34,861 nucleotides of DNA from Alphaproteobacteria bacterium. Its GTDB lineage: Bacteria; Pseudomonadota; Alphaproteobacteria; Rhodobacterales; Rhodobacteraceae. Under the pieces are notes generated by a model. The model was not told the origin of the DNA and did no database searches. It saw nothing but the letters and a program-made list of their open reading frames with translations. The DNA is taken from assembly GCA_009908505.1 (NCBI GenBank), contig JAAAPD010000020.1:1-34861 (forward strand), in the 5' to 3' direction. A program made the position numbers and the translations under genes. Shown one piece after another: positions 9,314-19,300 of this stretch (position 1 is the first letter of the stretch; every line of letters starts with the position of its first letter).

Positions 9314-9330
9314 GAAAGGCCAACCCCGCG

Positions 9331-9777
9331 TCAGGACCGCATGATTTCGTCCAGCCGGGCCTTTTCCTCTTCCGACAGATCCTCGGGGGCCTTGGCCCTG
9401 GATCGCGACCGGATCGAGTCATAACCGACCCCTGCCGCGATGAGCAGCAGAACCGGCGCGGCCAGCCACAGAACGAGATTCGCGCCACTCTTGGGCGGGC
9501 TGAGCAGGATGTATTCGCCGTAGCGGTCGACAAGGAACTGCACCGCCTCTTCGTCGCTGTCGCCCGCGACAAGCCGTTCGCGCAGCAGGATGCGCAAATC
9601 ACGGCTGATGCCGGCATTGCTTTCGTCGATGCTCTCGTTCTGGCAGACCGGACAGCGCAGTCCGGCCGAGAGGTCGCGGGCGCGGTCCTCCAGGGCCGGA
9701 TCGTCCAGCACCTCGTCGGGTTGCACGGCCCAGGCGGGGGCGGCCAGAAGGGCCAGGACCAGGATCAGCCGCTTCAT
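9331..9777 (-). CDS. ccmH: Cytochrome c-type biogenesis protein CcmH (Ccl2)
   Basis: A 148-residue membrane-anchored thioredox protein of the system I cytochrome c maturation pathway, which reduces apocytochrome c cysteines for heme attachment with CcmF. There is a signal peptide ending AWA at about residue 17. The hallmark LRCPVCQNESI has Cys42 and Cys45, followed by the helical periplasmic domain. A C-terminal transmembrane helix (about 101-118) is followed by a short charged cytoplasmic tail. The start ATG overlaps the ccmF stop in a 4-base ATGA arrangement, so the two are translationally coupled. Rhodobacter capsulatus names for this pair are ccl1 (ccmF) and ccl2 (ccmH). No CcmI-like domain is fused. 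Confidence 0.95.
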   Translation of the reverse strand: MKRLILVLALLAAPAWAVQPDEVLDDPALEDRARDLSAGLRCPVCQNESIDESNAGISRDLRILLRERLVAGDSDEEAVQFLVDRYGEYILLSPPKSGANLVLWLAAPVLLLIAAGVGYDSIRSRSRAKAPEDLSEEEKARLDEIMRS

Positions 9778-11753
9778 TCCGCTGGCACCCCGCCAGACGG
9801 CGCCCGACCTTTGGCCGCGCCGGCCGCGACACGCAGGCGCCGGTCGCTCAGGCTGATCAACCCGCCGATCGCCATCAGGATGGAGCCGCCCCAGATCCAG
9901 TTGGCAAAGGGTTTGATATAGCTGCGCACGGCCCAGCCGCCATTGGTCTGGGGATCGCCGACCACCAGATAGACATCGCGCAGCACGCCATTGCGGATTC
10001 CCGCCTCGGTCGTGGGCATTTCGGCCACGGGGTAAAAGCGTTTCTCGGGGTGGACCACCCCAACTTCGCGGCCATTGCGGAAGATCGCCATGTCGGCCTT
10101 GGTGGTGATGTAGTTGGGCCCCTGTTCCTGGCGCACGTCGCGCAGCTCGATCTCGTGGATGCCGATCTGCCAGCGATCGCCGATATCGGCGACGCGGATA
10201 TCCTCGGCCTCCCAAGCCGTGAGGCCCGCCACCGCGAACACGGTCACGCCCAGCCCGCAATGCGCGGTGAACTTGCCCCAGTCGGCGCGCGGCAGACGCG
10301 TCAGGCGGCCCAGCCGATCCGACAGCCCCTTGCGCCCGGTGCGTTGCCACAGGTCCGTGGCCGCACCGCCCACGACCCAGGCGCCGAGGAGCACACCGAC
10401 CGGGCCGAGCGCACTGCGCCCGGTCTGCATGGCAAAGGCCAGCCCGCCCAGGGCGACCGCCAGCACGGCCACGGGCCAAAGCGGCGTCATGGCCTTTTTG
10501 AAGCTGCCGCGTTTCCAGGCCAGGATCGCCCCCACGGGCAGGATCAGCGACAAGACCACGAAGAAGGGCGAGAAGGCCGCGTTGAAGAAAGGGGCGCCCA
10601 CGGACAGAACCCGGCCCAGTGCCATTTCGGCAAAGACGGGCCACAGGGTGCCTATGAAAACGACGAAGGCCGACACGGCGAGTAACACGTTGTTGGCGAC
10701 CAGTGCGCTTTCCCGGCTGACCATGGAAAAGACGCCCTTGGCCTCCATCGCGCTCGCGCGCGCTGCGAACAGCACCAGCGCCGCACCAACGAAACCGCCG
10801 AAGATCATCAAGATGAAGACGCCGCGTTCCGGGTCATTGGCAAAGGCATGCACCGAGGTCAGCACACCCGAGCGAACGATGAACGTGCCCAGCAGCGAGA
10901 ACCCGAAGGCCAGGATCGCCAGCAGGATCGTCCAGGCCTTCAGCGCCTCGCGCTTTTCCACCACGATCGCCGAATGCAACAGCGCCGCCGCCAGAAGCCA
11001 GGGCATGAAACTGGCATTCTCCACCGGGTCCCAGAACCAGAACCCGCCCCAGCCCAGTTCGTAATAGGCCCACCAGGACCCCAGTCCGATGCCCACGGTC
11101 AGGAACAGCCAAGCGGCCAGCGTCCAGGGCCGCACCCAGCGTCCCCACGCGGCGTCGACCCTACCCTCGAGCAGGGCGGCGATGGCGAAGGAAAAGGTCA
11201 TCGAAAGCCCGACATAGCCCAGGTAGAGGAAGGGTGGATGGAAGGCGAGGCCCGGGTCCTGCAGAAGCGGGTTGAGATCCTGCCCATCGAAGGGCGCGAC
11301 CTCCATGCGCAGGAACGGGTTCGAGGTCAGCAGGATGAAGGCGTAGAAGGCCACCGAGACCAGCGCCTGCACCCCCAGAACGCGGGCGCGCAGCGAAGCC
11401 GGCAGATTCGACCCGAACCAGCTGGCACAGGCCCCGAAAAGCGCGAGGGTCAGCACCCAGAGCAGCATCGACCCTTCGTGGTTACCCCAGACGCCGGTGA
11501 TCTTATAGAGCATCGGCTTGTCGGAATGGGAATTCAGGAACACCAGCCGAAGCGAGAAATCCGACACCACGAAGGCATAGGTCAGCGCCGCAAAGGAAAA
11601 CCCGACAAGGATCAGTTGAACCGTCGCGGCCGGATCGGCCAGCGCCATCCAGCTGCGCCATCCCTTGTGGGCACCGACCAGCGGCACGATTGTCTGAACC
11701 ACGGCCACGAGCGCGGCGAGAATCAGGGCGAAATGTCCAAGCTCTGTAATCAT
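9774..11753 (-). CDS. ccmF: Heme lyase subunit CcmF (Ccl1)
   Basis: A 659-residue inner-membrane protein of the cytochrome c heme lyase, which takes heme from CcmE and attaches it to apocytochrome c in the periplasm. The family marker GVWGNHEGSMLLWV is near residue 87-100. The heme-handling WWD segment is WAYYELGWGGFWFWDPVENASFMPWL near 230. Many transmembrane helices follow, with a large periplasmic domain at about 500-610 and a final helix. Length is typical. No Shine-Dalgarno is visible before the ATG; a TATACT hexamer ends exactly 7 bases upstream, which would suit a leaderless transcript. It lies 57 bases after the holin gene and overlaps ccmH. Confidence 0.97.
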   Translation of the reverse strand: MITELGHFALILAALVAVVQTIVPLVGAHKGWRSWMALADPAATVQLILVGFSFAALTYAFVVSDFSLRLVFLNSHSDKPMLYKITGVWGNHEGSMLLWVLTLALFGACASWFGSNLPASLRARVLGVQALVSVAFYAFILLTSNPFLRMEVAPFDGQDLNPLLQDPGLAFHPPFLYLGYVGLSMTFSFAIAALLEGRVDAAWGRWVRPWTLAAWLFLTVGIGLGSWWAYYELGWGGFWFWDPVENASFMPWLLAAALLHSAIVVEKREALKAWTILLAILAFGFSLLGTFIVRSGVLTSVHAFANDPERGVFILMIFGGFVGAALVLFAARASAMEAKGVFSMVSRESALVANNVLLAVSAFVVFIGTLWPVFAEMALGRVLSVGAPFFNAAFSPFFVVLSLILPVGAILAWKRGSFKKAMTPLWPVAVLAVALGGLAFAMQTGRSALGPVGVLLGAWVVGGAATDLWQRTGRKGLSDRLGRLTRLPRADWGKFTAHCGLGVTVFAVAGLTAWEAEDIRVADIGDRWQIGIHEIELRDVRQEQGPNYITTKADMAIFRNGREVGVVHPEKRFYPVAEMPTTEAGIRNGVLRDVYLVVGDPQTNGGWAVRSYIKPFANWIWGGSILMAIGGLISLSDRRLRVAAGAAKGRAPSGGVPAE

Positions 11754-11810
11754 GGTGTTCAGTATATCGTCTGCGCCCCGGCGAAAAAGGATAACCGGTC
11801 GGTCAAAGCG

Positions 11811-12365
11811 TCACGGTCGCGTGTTTCTCCATTCAGCCAGCGCTGGATTGGGGGCGGCGTCGATCACCGGGCCGTCGGGCGCGCCGGGGGCGGCGGGCTC
11901 TCGCAGGGCGTCGAGCCGCGCCGTGTTGTCGACCACCGCAGGCACCCGGGCCAGCGAATCCGCGATCGAGCGTTGGAATTGCTGCGAATGGGCCTGGTGG
12001 CGCGCGCCGAAATAGAAGCTGACGATCGCCCCCATCAGCCACCAGAGCGGCTCGGGGACCACGGCGATGCCCTGCATGCGGCTGGCGAACCAGATCGGGT
12101 CGACCATCGCCACCACGAACAGCCCGATCGTGCCGAAGGCCAGCAAAGGACGCGGCAGGCGGTTGAGCCCGTTCATGACCCGGTCGAACAGGCCCGGGCG
12201 GGGCGCGGCGAACTCGGCGGCGAATTGGCGCAGGGTTGACTGGCGCAGACGCGCCTCGCGCGCCGCCGCGCCATCGGCATTCTCGCGGAAGACCTCTGCG
12301 GTGTCGCGGATCACGTTGCGACCGTCATCGAAAAAAAGGGACAGGATGCGTTCGATCAGCCCCAT
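11811..12365 (-). CDS. GTA-type holin (3TM holin family)
   Basis: A 184-residue small membrane protein. The N-terminus MGLIERILSLFFDDGRNVIRDTAEVF and a charged stretch are followed by hydrophobic segments at about 75-92 (PLLAFGTIGLFVVAMVDP) and 103-120 (LWWLMGAIVSFYFGARH), then a soluble tail rich in Ala/Pro. This matches the '3TM holin for gene transfer release' family used by the Rhodobacter capsulatus gene transfer agent. It overlaps the endolysin gene by 10 bases, giving a holin-endolysin lysis pair. The expected role is to permeabilise the inner membrane so the endolysin reaches peptidoglycan and GTA particles escape. No GTA structural genes are in the window; in R. capsulatus the lysis genes also lie apart from the main cluster. 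It sits between ccmE and ccmF. Confidence 0.8.
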   Translation of the reverse strand: MGLIERILSLFFDDGRNVIRDTAEVFRENADGAAAREARLRQSTLRQFAAEFAAPRPGLFDRVMNGLNRLPRPLLAFGTIGLFVVAMVDPIWFASRMQGIAVVPEPLWWLMGAIVSFYFGARHQAHSQQFQRSIADSLARVPAVVDNTARLDALREPAAPGAPDGPVIDAAPNPALAEWRNTRP

Positions 12366-12967
12366 GCGGCGACCCTCTCGCGGTGCTGCGCCTCGCTCAG
12401 GTGGAAGCGGGGCGAGATGAACTCCTCGGCCCGCCGAATCCAGCCGCCCTTGCCGCCATCACGGCGCCGGGCATATTTGCGCGAAGACGGGCGGCGATCG
12501 GCCAGCGCGTAGTAGTAATTGCGCCGCGCGATCCCGTAGGCATCCGCGAAATGCCCCGGCGCGGCGGCTTGGGCATCGCGCGCGGCGGCGATTGTCTGCG
12601 GCCCGATCACCCCGTCCACCTCGACCTGCAGGCGCATGTCGTTGAGCAGCCGTTGCAGGATGCGCACGGCGTTGGCCCCGGCATTGACATACATGTCGAA
12701 GATCGAAGCCTGGATGCTGTCCGGCAGGCGGTTGATGCGGGTTTGCAGGTAATAATGCCGCACGAAGATCTCGATGGCCTGGTCGCGGGACAGCGCCCGC
12801 ACGTCGGCCGCGCTGACCTTCCCGTCGCCATCCAGGTCCAGCCCGAGCCGGCGCATGGTGTGGATCGTCACCCCGTGATTGGTCGCCCCGCCGGGATCAT
12901 CGGGGTCATTGACGTAGCCGCCCTCGCGGGCGACGATTTCCTCGGCAATCTCTCGAACGCTTTGCAT
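12356..12967 (-). CDS. GH108-type endolysin (GTA release lysozyme)
   Basis: A 203-residue peptidoglycan hydrolase of glycoside hydrolase family 108 (old DUF847). The active-site motif EGGYVNDPDDPGGATNHGVT places the catalytic Glu at residue 15 from the chosen start. A calcium-binding-like DLDGDGKVSAADV follows at about 44-56, then YYLQTRINRLP and the C-terminal peptidoglycan-binding-like segment VDGVIGPQTI with YYYALADRRPSSRKYARR. The ATG at 12967 is preferred: it follows GGGGAAGAGG and puts EGGY near residue 15, as in relatives. An in-frame ATG at 12985 would add MTGEEA but lies in the loop of a hairpin with no ribosome binding site. Paired with the holin downstream; both fit the GTA release genes known in R. 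capsulatus. Confidence 0.85.
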   Translation of the reverse strand: MQSVREIAEEIVAREGGYVNDPDDPGGATNHGVTIHTMRRLGLDLDGDGKVSAADVRALSRDQAIEIFVRHYYLQTRINRLPDSIQASIFDMYVNAGANAVRILQRLLNDMRLQVEVDGVIGPQTIAAARDAQAAAPGHFADAYGIARRNYYYALADRRPSSRKYARRRDGGKGGWIRRAEEFISPRFHLSEAQHRERVAAWG

Positions 12968-12975
12968 GGCCTCTT

Positions 12976-12994
12976 CCCCAGTCATTGGCTGGGG
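12976..12994 (-). promoter_or_regulatory. Hairpin at the 5' end of the endolysin gene
   Basis: CCCCAG (12976-12981) and CTGGGG (12989-12994) form a perfect 6-bp stem with a 7-base loop. The loop holds the upstream ATG at 12983-12985, and on the minus strand the distal arm overlaps GGGGAAGAGG, the likely ribosome binding site of the ATG at 12967. Folding would hide that site, so translational control of the endolysin is possible. The pairing is seen; regulation is inferred. Confidence 0.4.
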
Positions 12995-13014
12995 AAAAGG
13001 TTGTGCCGATCCGG

Positions 13015-13482
13015 TTAATTGATTGCTGCCCCGGCGTCCGGTTCCTTGTAGACACCCTGTTCCTTGAGGCTGTCGACCAGTTCGGCGGGCATGTAGTCCT
13101 CGTCATGCTTGGCAAGGATTTCAACGGCCTGGAAGGTACCGTTGACGTAGTGCCCCTGCCCGACCATGCCTTGGCCCTCGTCGAAAAGGTCGGGCAGGAT
13201 GCCGTCGAAAACAACGGGGATCGACGCACCGCCATCGGTGACAGAGAAACTGACCTGCGTGCCCTCGCCGCGCACGATCGTGCCTTCTTCGACCATGCCG
13301 CCGATGCGGAAAAACTCGTTCTCGGCGGGCGGCTCGGCCAGGATCTCCGAGGGCGAGCGGAAGAAGGCGATGCCGTCGCGGAAGCCGTAACCGATCAGGG
13401 CCGAGGACAGCGCCAGCGCCACGAACGCGACGACGATTACCTGGACGCGGCGCTGCTTCTTCAGGGATTTCATTCCGGCCAT
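13015..13482 (-). CDS. ccmE: Cytochrome c maturation heme chaperone CcmE
   Basis: A 155-residue heme chaperone, anchored by one N-terminal transmembrane helix (about 14-32) with an OB-fold beta-barrel in the periplasm. It receives heme covalently on His126 in LAKHDEDYMP (with Tyr130) and passes it to CcmF. FRIGGMVEEGTIVRG and VVFDGILPDLFDEGQGMVGQG are characteristic of the family. The chosen start (MAGMKSLKKQRR) has AAGGGCATTGACAG upstream; an ATG three codons later is a minor alternative. It lies 14 bases after argC on the same strand. The endolysin/holin pair separates it from ccmF and ccmH, which act in the same pathway. Confidence 0.95.
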   Translation of the reverse strand: MAGMKSLKKQRRVQVIVVAFVALALSSALIGYGFRDGIAFFRSPSEILAEPPAENEFFRIGGMVEEGTIVRGEGTQVSFSVTDGGASIPVVFDGILPDLFDEGQGMVGQGHYVNGTFQAVEILAKHDEDYMPAELVDSLKEQGVYKEPDAGAAIN

Positions 13483-13496
13483 CTGTCAATGCCCTT

Positions 13497-14525
13497 CTAC
13501 GGAAAGACCGGGGCCAGCATCAGCCCCGCGGTTTCATCCAGCCCCAGCATCAGGTTGGCGTTCTGGATCGCCTGCCCGCTGGAGCCTTTGGTCAGGTTGT
13601 CGATCACGCCCACGATGATAGCACGATTCGCGCGCCGGTCCGCCACCACGCCGATATGGCACAGGTTCGACCCGCGCACGTCCTTCATCCCCGGCACGGC
13701 GCCCATGGGCAGCACGTGCAGGAAAGGCTCATCGGCATAGCGGTCGGCCAGTGCGCCGTGCATCTTCGCCGGATCGCCTTGCACATAGGCCGTGGCAAGA
13801 ATGCCCCGGCTGGCGGGGACCAGGTGCGGCGTGAACTGGACCTCGACCTTGCGACCGGCGGCTGCGGAGAATTCCTGGTCGAACTCGCCCAGGTGGCGGT
13901 GTTGTCCGCCCACGGCGTAGGCGCTGGCATTCTCTACCATCTCGGCGGTCAGCAGGTTTTCCCTGGCCGCCCGCCCGGCCCCCGAGGCCCCGACCTTCAG
14001 GTCCAGGATGATCTGGTCCAGGTCGATCACCCCGGCCTCGATCAGCGGGCGCAGGATGAACTGGCCGGTCGCCGCGTTGCAGCCGGTGCCGGCCACCAGC
14101 CGCGCGGTCGCTATCTGGTCGCGATAGAACTCCGTCAGGCCATAGACGGCCTGGTTCTGCAAGTCCGGCGCTGAATGCGGCTTGCCATACCATTTCTCGT
14201 ACTCCGCCGGATCGCGCAGGCGGAAATCGGCGGACAGGTCCACGACCTTCACCTGGTCCGGCATGCGCGCGATCACCGCCTGCGAGGTGGCGTGCGGCAG
14301 CGCGCAAAAGGCCAGGTCGATGCCGGAAAAATCCACATCCTCGATCGTGGTCAGGCGCGGCAGGTCCAAGTGGCGCAGGTGCGGGTAGACATCGGCCATC
14401 GCCATCCCGGCCTTGGAATTGCCTGACAAGGCGGCAATCTCCAGCGCCGGGTGGCTGGCGATCAACCGGACGAGCTCCGCGCCGGTATAGCCGGACGCAC
14501 CGAGAGTTGCGACTTTGTGGGTCAT
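13497..14525 (-). CDS. argC: N-acetyl-gamma-glutamyl-phosphate reductase
   Basis: A 342-residue NADPH-dependent reductase for the third step of arginine synthesis, forming N-acetylglutamate semialdehyde. The N-terminal Rossmann motif is [15 protein letters not shown] (about 7-21). [10 protein letters not shown] and [21 protein letters not shown] are strongly conserved. The active-site Cys is Cys149 in [11 protein letters not shown], and the catalytic His lies in [10 protein letters not shown]. The usual motif around the Cys is PGCYPTA, so GTGCNAAT is a variant. Other reductases of this superfamily were considered, but the flanking segments are ArgC-like. An AAAGGAC ribosome binding site precedes the ATG. 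It lies 56 bases after murI and 14 before ccmE. Confidence 0.93.
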   Translation of the reverse strand: MTHKVATLGASGYTGAELVRLIASHPALEIAALSGNSKAGMAMADVYPHLRHLDLPRLTTIEDVDFSGIDLAFCALPHATSQAVIARMPDQVKVVDLSADFRLRDPAEYEKWYGKPHSAPDLQNQAVYGLTEFYRDQIATARLVAGTGCNAATGQFILRPLIEAGVIDLDQIILDLKVGASGAGRAARENLLTAEMVENASAYAVGGQHRHLGEFDQEFSAAAGRKVEVQFTPHLVPASRGILATAYVQGDPAKMHGALADRYADEPFLHVLPMGAVPGMKDVRGSNLCHIGVVADRRANRAIIVGVIDNLTKGSSGQAIQNANLMLGLDETAGLMLAPVFP

Positions 14526-14581
14526 GTCAGTCCTTTGTCGAACGTCAGGTAGGGGCTGGGGCGCAGTCGCGCAAGGCGACA

Positions 14582-15394
14582 TCAGGCCGCGTCGAAGGTG
14601 ATCTCTCGTCGCAGGAACCGGGTGGCGCCCGCCGACACCTTCTTGGGATCGCCCGTGGTCAGGAATCCGCCGGTTTCGCCCGGACCCACCATGGTCGGGT
14701 GGCGCTCCAGGTAGTCGGCCAGGCTGTCGGCCACCAGGCTGGCCTGGCTGAACACCTTGACACCCGGCCCCAGCGCCGCCTGAAATTGCTGTTCCATGAT
14801 CGGGTAATGCGTGCAGCCCAAGACGGCGGCATCGGGGTCTGGCATCTTGCGCCTGAGCGCATCGACATGAGAGTTGACCAGCGCCTCGGCCAGGATCAAG
14901 TCGCCCTCTTCTATGGCGTCGACCACGCCGCCGCAGGCCTGCGCCTCGACATCGACGCCGATGGCACGGAACGCCAGTTCGCGCTGGAACGCGCGGCTGC
15001 TGACGGTGGCGGGCGTGGCGAACAGGGCCACATGCTTCACCCCCACCTCGCGCGGCGGGGAATTGTCGCCCCATTTGCGTTCGGTCAGCGCCTCGATCAG
15101 CGGCACGAACACGCCCAAGACCCTCTTGTCGCGGGGCACCCAGCCCTCTTGCATTCGGCGCAGGGCCGCCGCGCTGGCCGTGTTGCAGGCCAGGATCACG
15201 AGGTCGCAGCCCTCGTCGAAGAGGCGTTGCACCGCGCGGGTCGTCAGGTCGTAGATGTCATCGGCATCGCGCACGCCATAGGGCGCATGGGCGCTGTCCG
15301 CGAAATAGACGAAGGGCACGTCCGGAAGGCGCTTTTGCACCGCGTCGAGAACCGTCAGCCCGCCCAGCCCGCTGTCAAATATTCCTACCGCCAT
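14582..15394 (-). CDS. murI: Glutamate racemase
   Basis: A 270-residue cofactor-independent racemase that makes D-glutamate for peptidoglycan. [12 protein letters not shown] (Asp7-Ser8) lies at the N-terminus and [10 protein letters not shown] follows. The two catalytic cysteines are present: Cys70 in [10 protein letters not shown] and Cys194 in LGCTHYPIM. Length is normal. The start at 15394 is set by the family N-terminus [12 protein letters not shown]; an upstream in-frame ATG would add 30 unrelated residues from inside the neighbouring gene. It overlaps the end of the acyltransferase gene by 20 bases, so the two are co-transcribed. Confidence 0.95.
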   Translation of the reverse strand: MAVGIFDSGLGGLTVLDAVQKRLPDVPFVYFADSAHAPYGVRDADDIYDLTTRAVQRLFDEGCDLVILACNTASAAALRRMQEGWVPRDKRVLGVFVPLIEALTERKWGDNSPPREVGVKHVALFATPATVSSRAFQRELAFRAIGVDVEAQACGGVVDAIEEGDLILAEALVNSHVDALRRKMPDPDAAVLGCTHYPIMEQQFQAALGPGVKVFSQASLVADSLADYLERHPTMVGPGETGGFLTTGDPKKVSAGATRFLRREITFDAA

Positions 15395-16292
15395 TGTCGC
15401 TGTTCCCGCCTGCCTTGACCTTGTGCCTGTCTTCGTATTCGAACCCGATGGCATCGGCGGCCACCGGGCTTGGCGAAAGCTCATACGTGGCTTTGCGCAG
15501 GAAATCCATCATGGCTTTGGGGTCGGACCGCAAGGGGGCCAGCCTTTCGGCGGGAATGGGCCGGCCGACAACCACGCGCACGGTGCTGCCGACGCGGGCG
15601 CGGAATTCACGGATCAAAAGCCCCATGCGCAGCGTGTAGTGCAGGTGGCTGGCCATCTGGAACAGGCGGCTGTTATGCCCCTCGAAATAGACCGGCACGA
15701 CCTGCGCGCCCGACCGGGCGATCATCTTGGCGGTGAAGGTCCGCCAGGCCGGGTCCATGGGCCGCGCGAAGGGCTTGAGAGAAGTGCTGACCGTGCCGCC
15801 GGGAAATATCCCGATGGCCCCGCCCTGCCCGAGGTAGCGCAGCGCCTCCTTGCGGGTTTCCATGTTGCGTTTCGCAGCGTCCTTGGTCTCGTCGAAATCA
15901 ATGGGCAGGATCACCCGCTCCAGGTCGGGCGACTTGCGGAACACCTTGTGGGCCAGAACCCGGAAATCCCCGGCCCGGCGCTCCGACAGGATACGCCCCA
16001 TCATCAGCCCGTCGAGGATGCCGTAGGGGTGATTGGCCACCAGCACCAGCGGTCCATCGTCAGGGATGTCGTCCAGGCTGCCGCCCAAGACCTCCAGCCG
16101 GATCTTGTAGCGCTCGCAGATCACCTGCCAGAAATCACGCCCCTCGGCGACCTCGTCGGCATAGCCGCGCGCCTTGCGGATCAGGCGAAGCCGACCGGTG
16201 GCGTTTTCCATCACGCGGATCATGGCCCGCCCGCCGCGGGACCGGGCGGAATGGGCATAGGAAATGTCGCGGGCTATGTGCTTGTCGCTCAT
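15375..16292 (-). CDS. Lysophospholipid acyltransferase family protein
   Basis: A 305-residue membrane-associated acyltransferase of the PlsC-like superfamily, expected to transfer an acyl group to a lysophospholipid or amino-lipid precursor. Motif I is [10 protein letters not shown] with His88 and Asp94, spaced as H-x5-D rather than the commoner H-x4-D; this longer spacing occurs in the 'hemolysin/lysophospholipid acyltransferase' branch. Motif III-like [10 protein letters not shown] is near 157-166, and [14 protein letters not shown] is near 200. No clear transmembrane helix is seen. The substrate (phosphatidic acid or ornithine-lipid type) cannot be decided. It overlaps murI by 20 bases and follows the oxidoreductase gene by 88 bases. 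Confidence 0.8.
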   Translation of the reverse strand: MSDKHIARDISYAHSARSRGGRAMIRVMENATGRLRLIRKARGYADEVAEGRDFWQVICERYKIRLEVLGGSLDDIPDDGPLVLVANHPYGILDGLMMGRILSERRAGDFRVLAHKVFRKSPDLERVILPIDFDETKDAAKRNMETRKEALRYLGQGGAIGIFPGGTVSTSLKPFARPMDPAWRTFTAKMIARSGAQVVPVYFEGHNSRLFQMASHLHYTLRMGLLIREFRARVGSTVRVVVGRPIPAERLAPLRSDPKAMMDFLRKATYELSPSPVAADAIGFEYEDRHKVKAGGNSDNGGRNI

Positions 16293-16380
16293 GGCATAAG
16301 TCGGGCTGGTCTGTCCTCAGGGCGCTTTACGCGGGGTGGCGCAGAATAGCCAGCCTCTGTGACGCTTTGATAACAAACTG

Positions 16381-19300
16381 TTACTCGGCCGCCTGACGGT
16401 CGCCTTCCGGGGCGCGCAGGGCGGCCAGCAATTCCTCGCGCCGTTTCTCGGCCTTGGCGGCGTTGGCGGCCTTGACCGGCCCGAAGCCCCGGATGGACAG
16501 CGGCAATTCGGCCAGCGCCACGGCGGCCTCTTCGGTATCGGGCCGCAGATGCCGGCGCACCTCGTCCATGTCGCGTTCGTATTGCGCGATCAGGGCCCGT
16601 TCCGTCCGGCGTTCCTCGCTTCGTCCGAAGGGATCGGCCCACGTGCCGCGCAGTCCCTTTAGACGGGCGAGCAACGGGAACAGCCGGCGCATGGTCGCCT
16701 CGCGGAATTCGCGTTTTTTCGGGCGGCCGTCGGGGCCATCCTGCGACAGGACCGGCGGCGCCAGGTGATAGGTCAGCCGGATATCGTCGCCCAGTTCGGC
16801 CTCGGCCTTTCTGCGGGTGCCCAGGTGCAGCCGGGCGACCTCGTATTCATCCTTGTAGGCCAGCAGCTTGTGATAGCCCTTGGCGACCGCCTCTTTCAGC
16901 GGCTCGTCAAAGCGGGCGACGAAATCGGTGTAGCGTTTGGCGTAATCGGCATCCTGGTAGGCGGTCAGGTGCTCGGCGCGGTGGGCGATTTTCTCGTCCG
17001 TCGTCCTGGGCTTGGCGGTCACCTTGTCCTCGAGCAGCGCCGCCGCCTTCCGGGGGTGCAGCACCGCCCAGCGGCCATAATCGAAAGCGCGGGTGTTGCG
17101 CTCCACCGCGGCGCCGTTCAATTCTATGGCCCGCTTGATCGCCGCCTCGGAGACCGGAATGCCGCCCATCTGCCAGCAGGCGCCGAAGATCAACATGTTG
17201 GAATAGATCGCGTCGCCCAGCAGGTGGCTGGCCAGGTCATTAGCATCAAACATCGCCAGGCGATCCCGCAACCGCGCCTCCAGCGCCACGGTCAGCCGGT
17301 CGGCGGGCAGGCGAAATTCGGTATCGCGGGTGAAATCGCCGGTGATGATCTGGTGCGAATTGACGACGGCGCGGGTGCGGCCGGTCGTGGTCAGGCCCAG
17401 CGTCTTGGCCCCGGCGCTGACCACGAGATCTCCGCCGATCAGCGTGTCGCATTCGCCCGTGGCCACGCGGATCGCGGCAATGTCGTCCGCCGCCTCGGCG
17501 ATGCGGCAATGGATATGCACCGCCCCGCCCTTTTGCGCCAGACCTGCCATTTCCATCATGCCGGCCGCCTTGCCGTCGACATGGGCGGCCATGGCCAGCA
17601 CGGCACCGATGGTCACGACCCCGGTGCCACCGACCCCGGTGATGACGATGTTATGGGTGCCCGCGATCTCCGGCAGGTCGGGCGCGGGCAACTCGGGCAG
17701 GTCCAGCCCGGTGCCGTGGTTCTGGCGCAGCTGCGCGCCCTCGACGGTCACGAAGCTGGGGCAGAATCCCTTGAGGCAGGAAAAATCCTTGTTGCAGCTC
17801 GACTGGTCGATGGCCCGCTTGCGGCCCAGCTCGGTCTCGACCGGCACGATCGAGACGCAGTTCGACTGCACACCGCAATCGCCGCAACCCTCGCAGACAT
17901 CGGTATTGATGAAGACGCGGCGGTCCGGGTCGGGAAACTGGCCGCGCTTGCGGCGGCGGCGCTTCTCGGCGGCGCAGGTCTGGATATAGACCAGGGCGGT
18001 GACGCCCGGCACCTTGGACAGCCCCTTTTGCACCGCGTTCATCTCGTCGCGCTCATGCACGTGAACACCGGCCGGCAGGCTGTTGATATCGAACCCTTCC
18101 TTGGGATCGTGCACCACGGCGACATCACGCACCCCCATGGCCAGCAATTCGCGGCAGATCTGGTCGGCGCCCAGATCGCCATCATTCTTCTGGCCACCGG
18201 TCATGGCGACCGCGTCGTTATAAAGGATCTTGTAGGTGATGTTGGTGCCCGCCATCAGCGCAAAGCGGATCGCCTGGACCCCCGAATGGTTGTAGGTGCC
18301 GTCGCCGAGGTTCTGGAACACGTGGGGCCGCTTGGAAAACGGCGCCTCGCCCACCCAGTTGGCGCCCTCGCCGCCCATCTGCGTGAACCCGACCGTGTCG
18401 CGGTCCATCCACTGCACCATATAGTGACAGCCGATCCCGGCATAGGCGCGTTCGCCCTCGGGCACCTTGGTCGAGCTGTTGTGCGGGCAGCCGGAACAGA
18501 AATAGGGCAGCCGCGCGGCGATCTCCTCGGCATTGTCGGCCCGGCGCGCCTCGGCCAGCTTGGCCAGCGCCCCCTCGATCGCGTCGGTGCGGCGGCCTTC
18601 CTCGATCAGGACCGCGCCCAGCTTCTCGGCCACCCAGATCGGGTCCAGCGCGTAGCGGGTGGGAAACAGCTCTTCGCGGCGGTCGTCGATATAGGAATTG
18701 CCCTTGTGCCAGCCATAGACGCGCCGCCCGTGGCGGTCGTCGAAGATGGCCTCTTTCACCTGAACCTCAATCAGCTTGCGCTTTTCCTCGACACAGATGA
18801 TCAGGTCCAACCCCTCGGCCCAGTCGTGAAAGCCCTTCATGTCCATGGGCCAGACCTGCCCGACCTTGTAGGTGGTGATCCCCAGCCGCTCGGCCTCGGC
18901 CGCGTCGATCCCCAACAGCGACAGGGCATGTTGCAGGTCCAGCCAGTTCTTGCCCGCGGCGACCAGCCCGATCTTCGCCCCCGGCTTGCCCCATACGCGG
19001 GCATCCATTCCGTTGGCGTGCGAGAACGCTTCGGCAGCGAAACGTTTGTGGTCGATCATCCGCGCCTCTTGCGCGACGGGCGTGTCCACGAGGCGGATGT
19101 TCAATCCACCCTCGGGCATGGGAAAGTCGGGGGTGACGAAACTCTGCCGGAACGGGTCGCCATCGACCACGCTTGTGACCTCGATCGTGTCCTTCATCGT
19201 CTTCAGGCCGACCCAGACCCCGGCAAAGCGGCTCAGCGCCCAGCCATAAAGCCCGTAGTCGAGGATTTCCTGAACGCCTGCGGGGCTGACGATGGGCATG

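Noticed and set aside
10848..12239. A 463-codon plus-strand frame opposite ccmF and the holin gene
   Set aside because: It spans two well-supported minus-strand genes and their gap, with no domain of its own.
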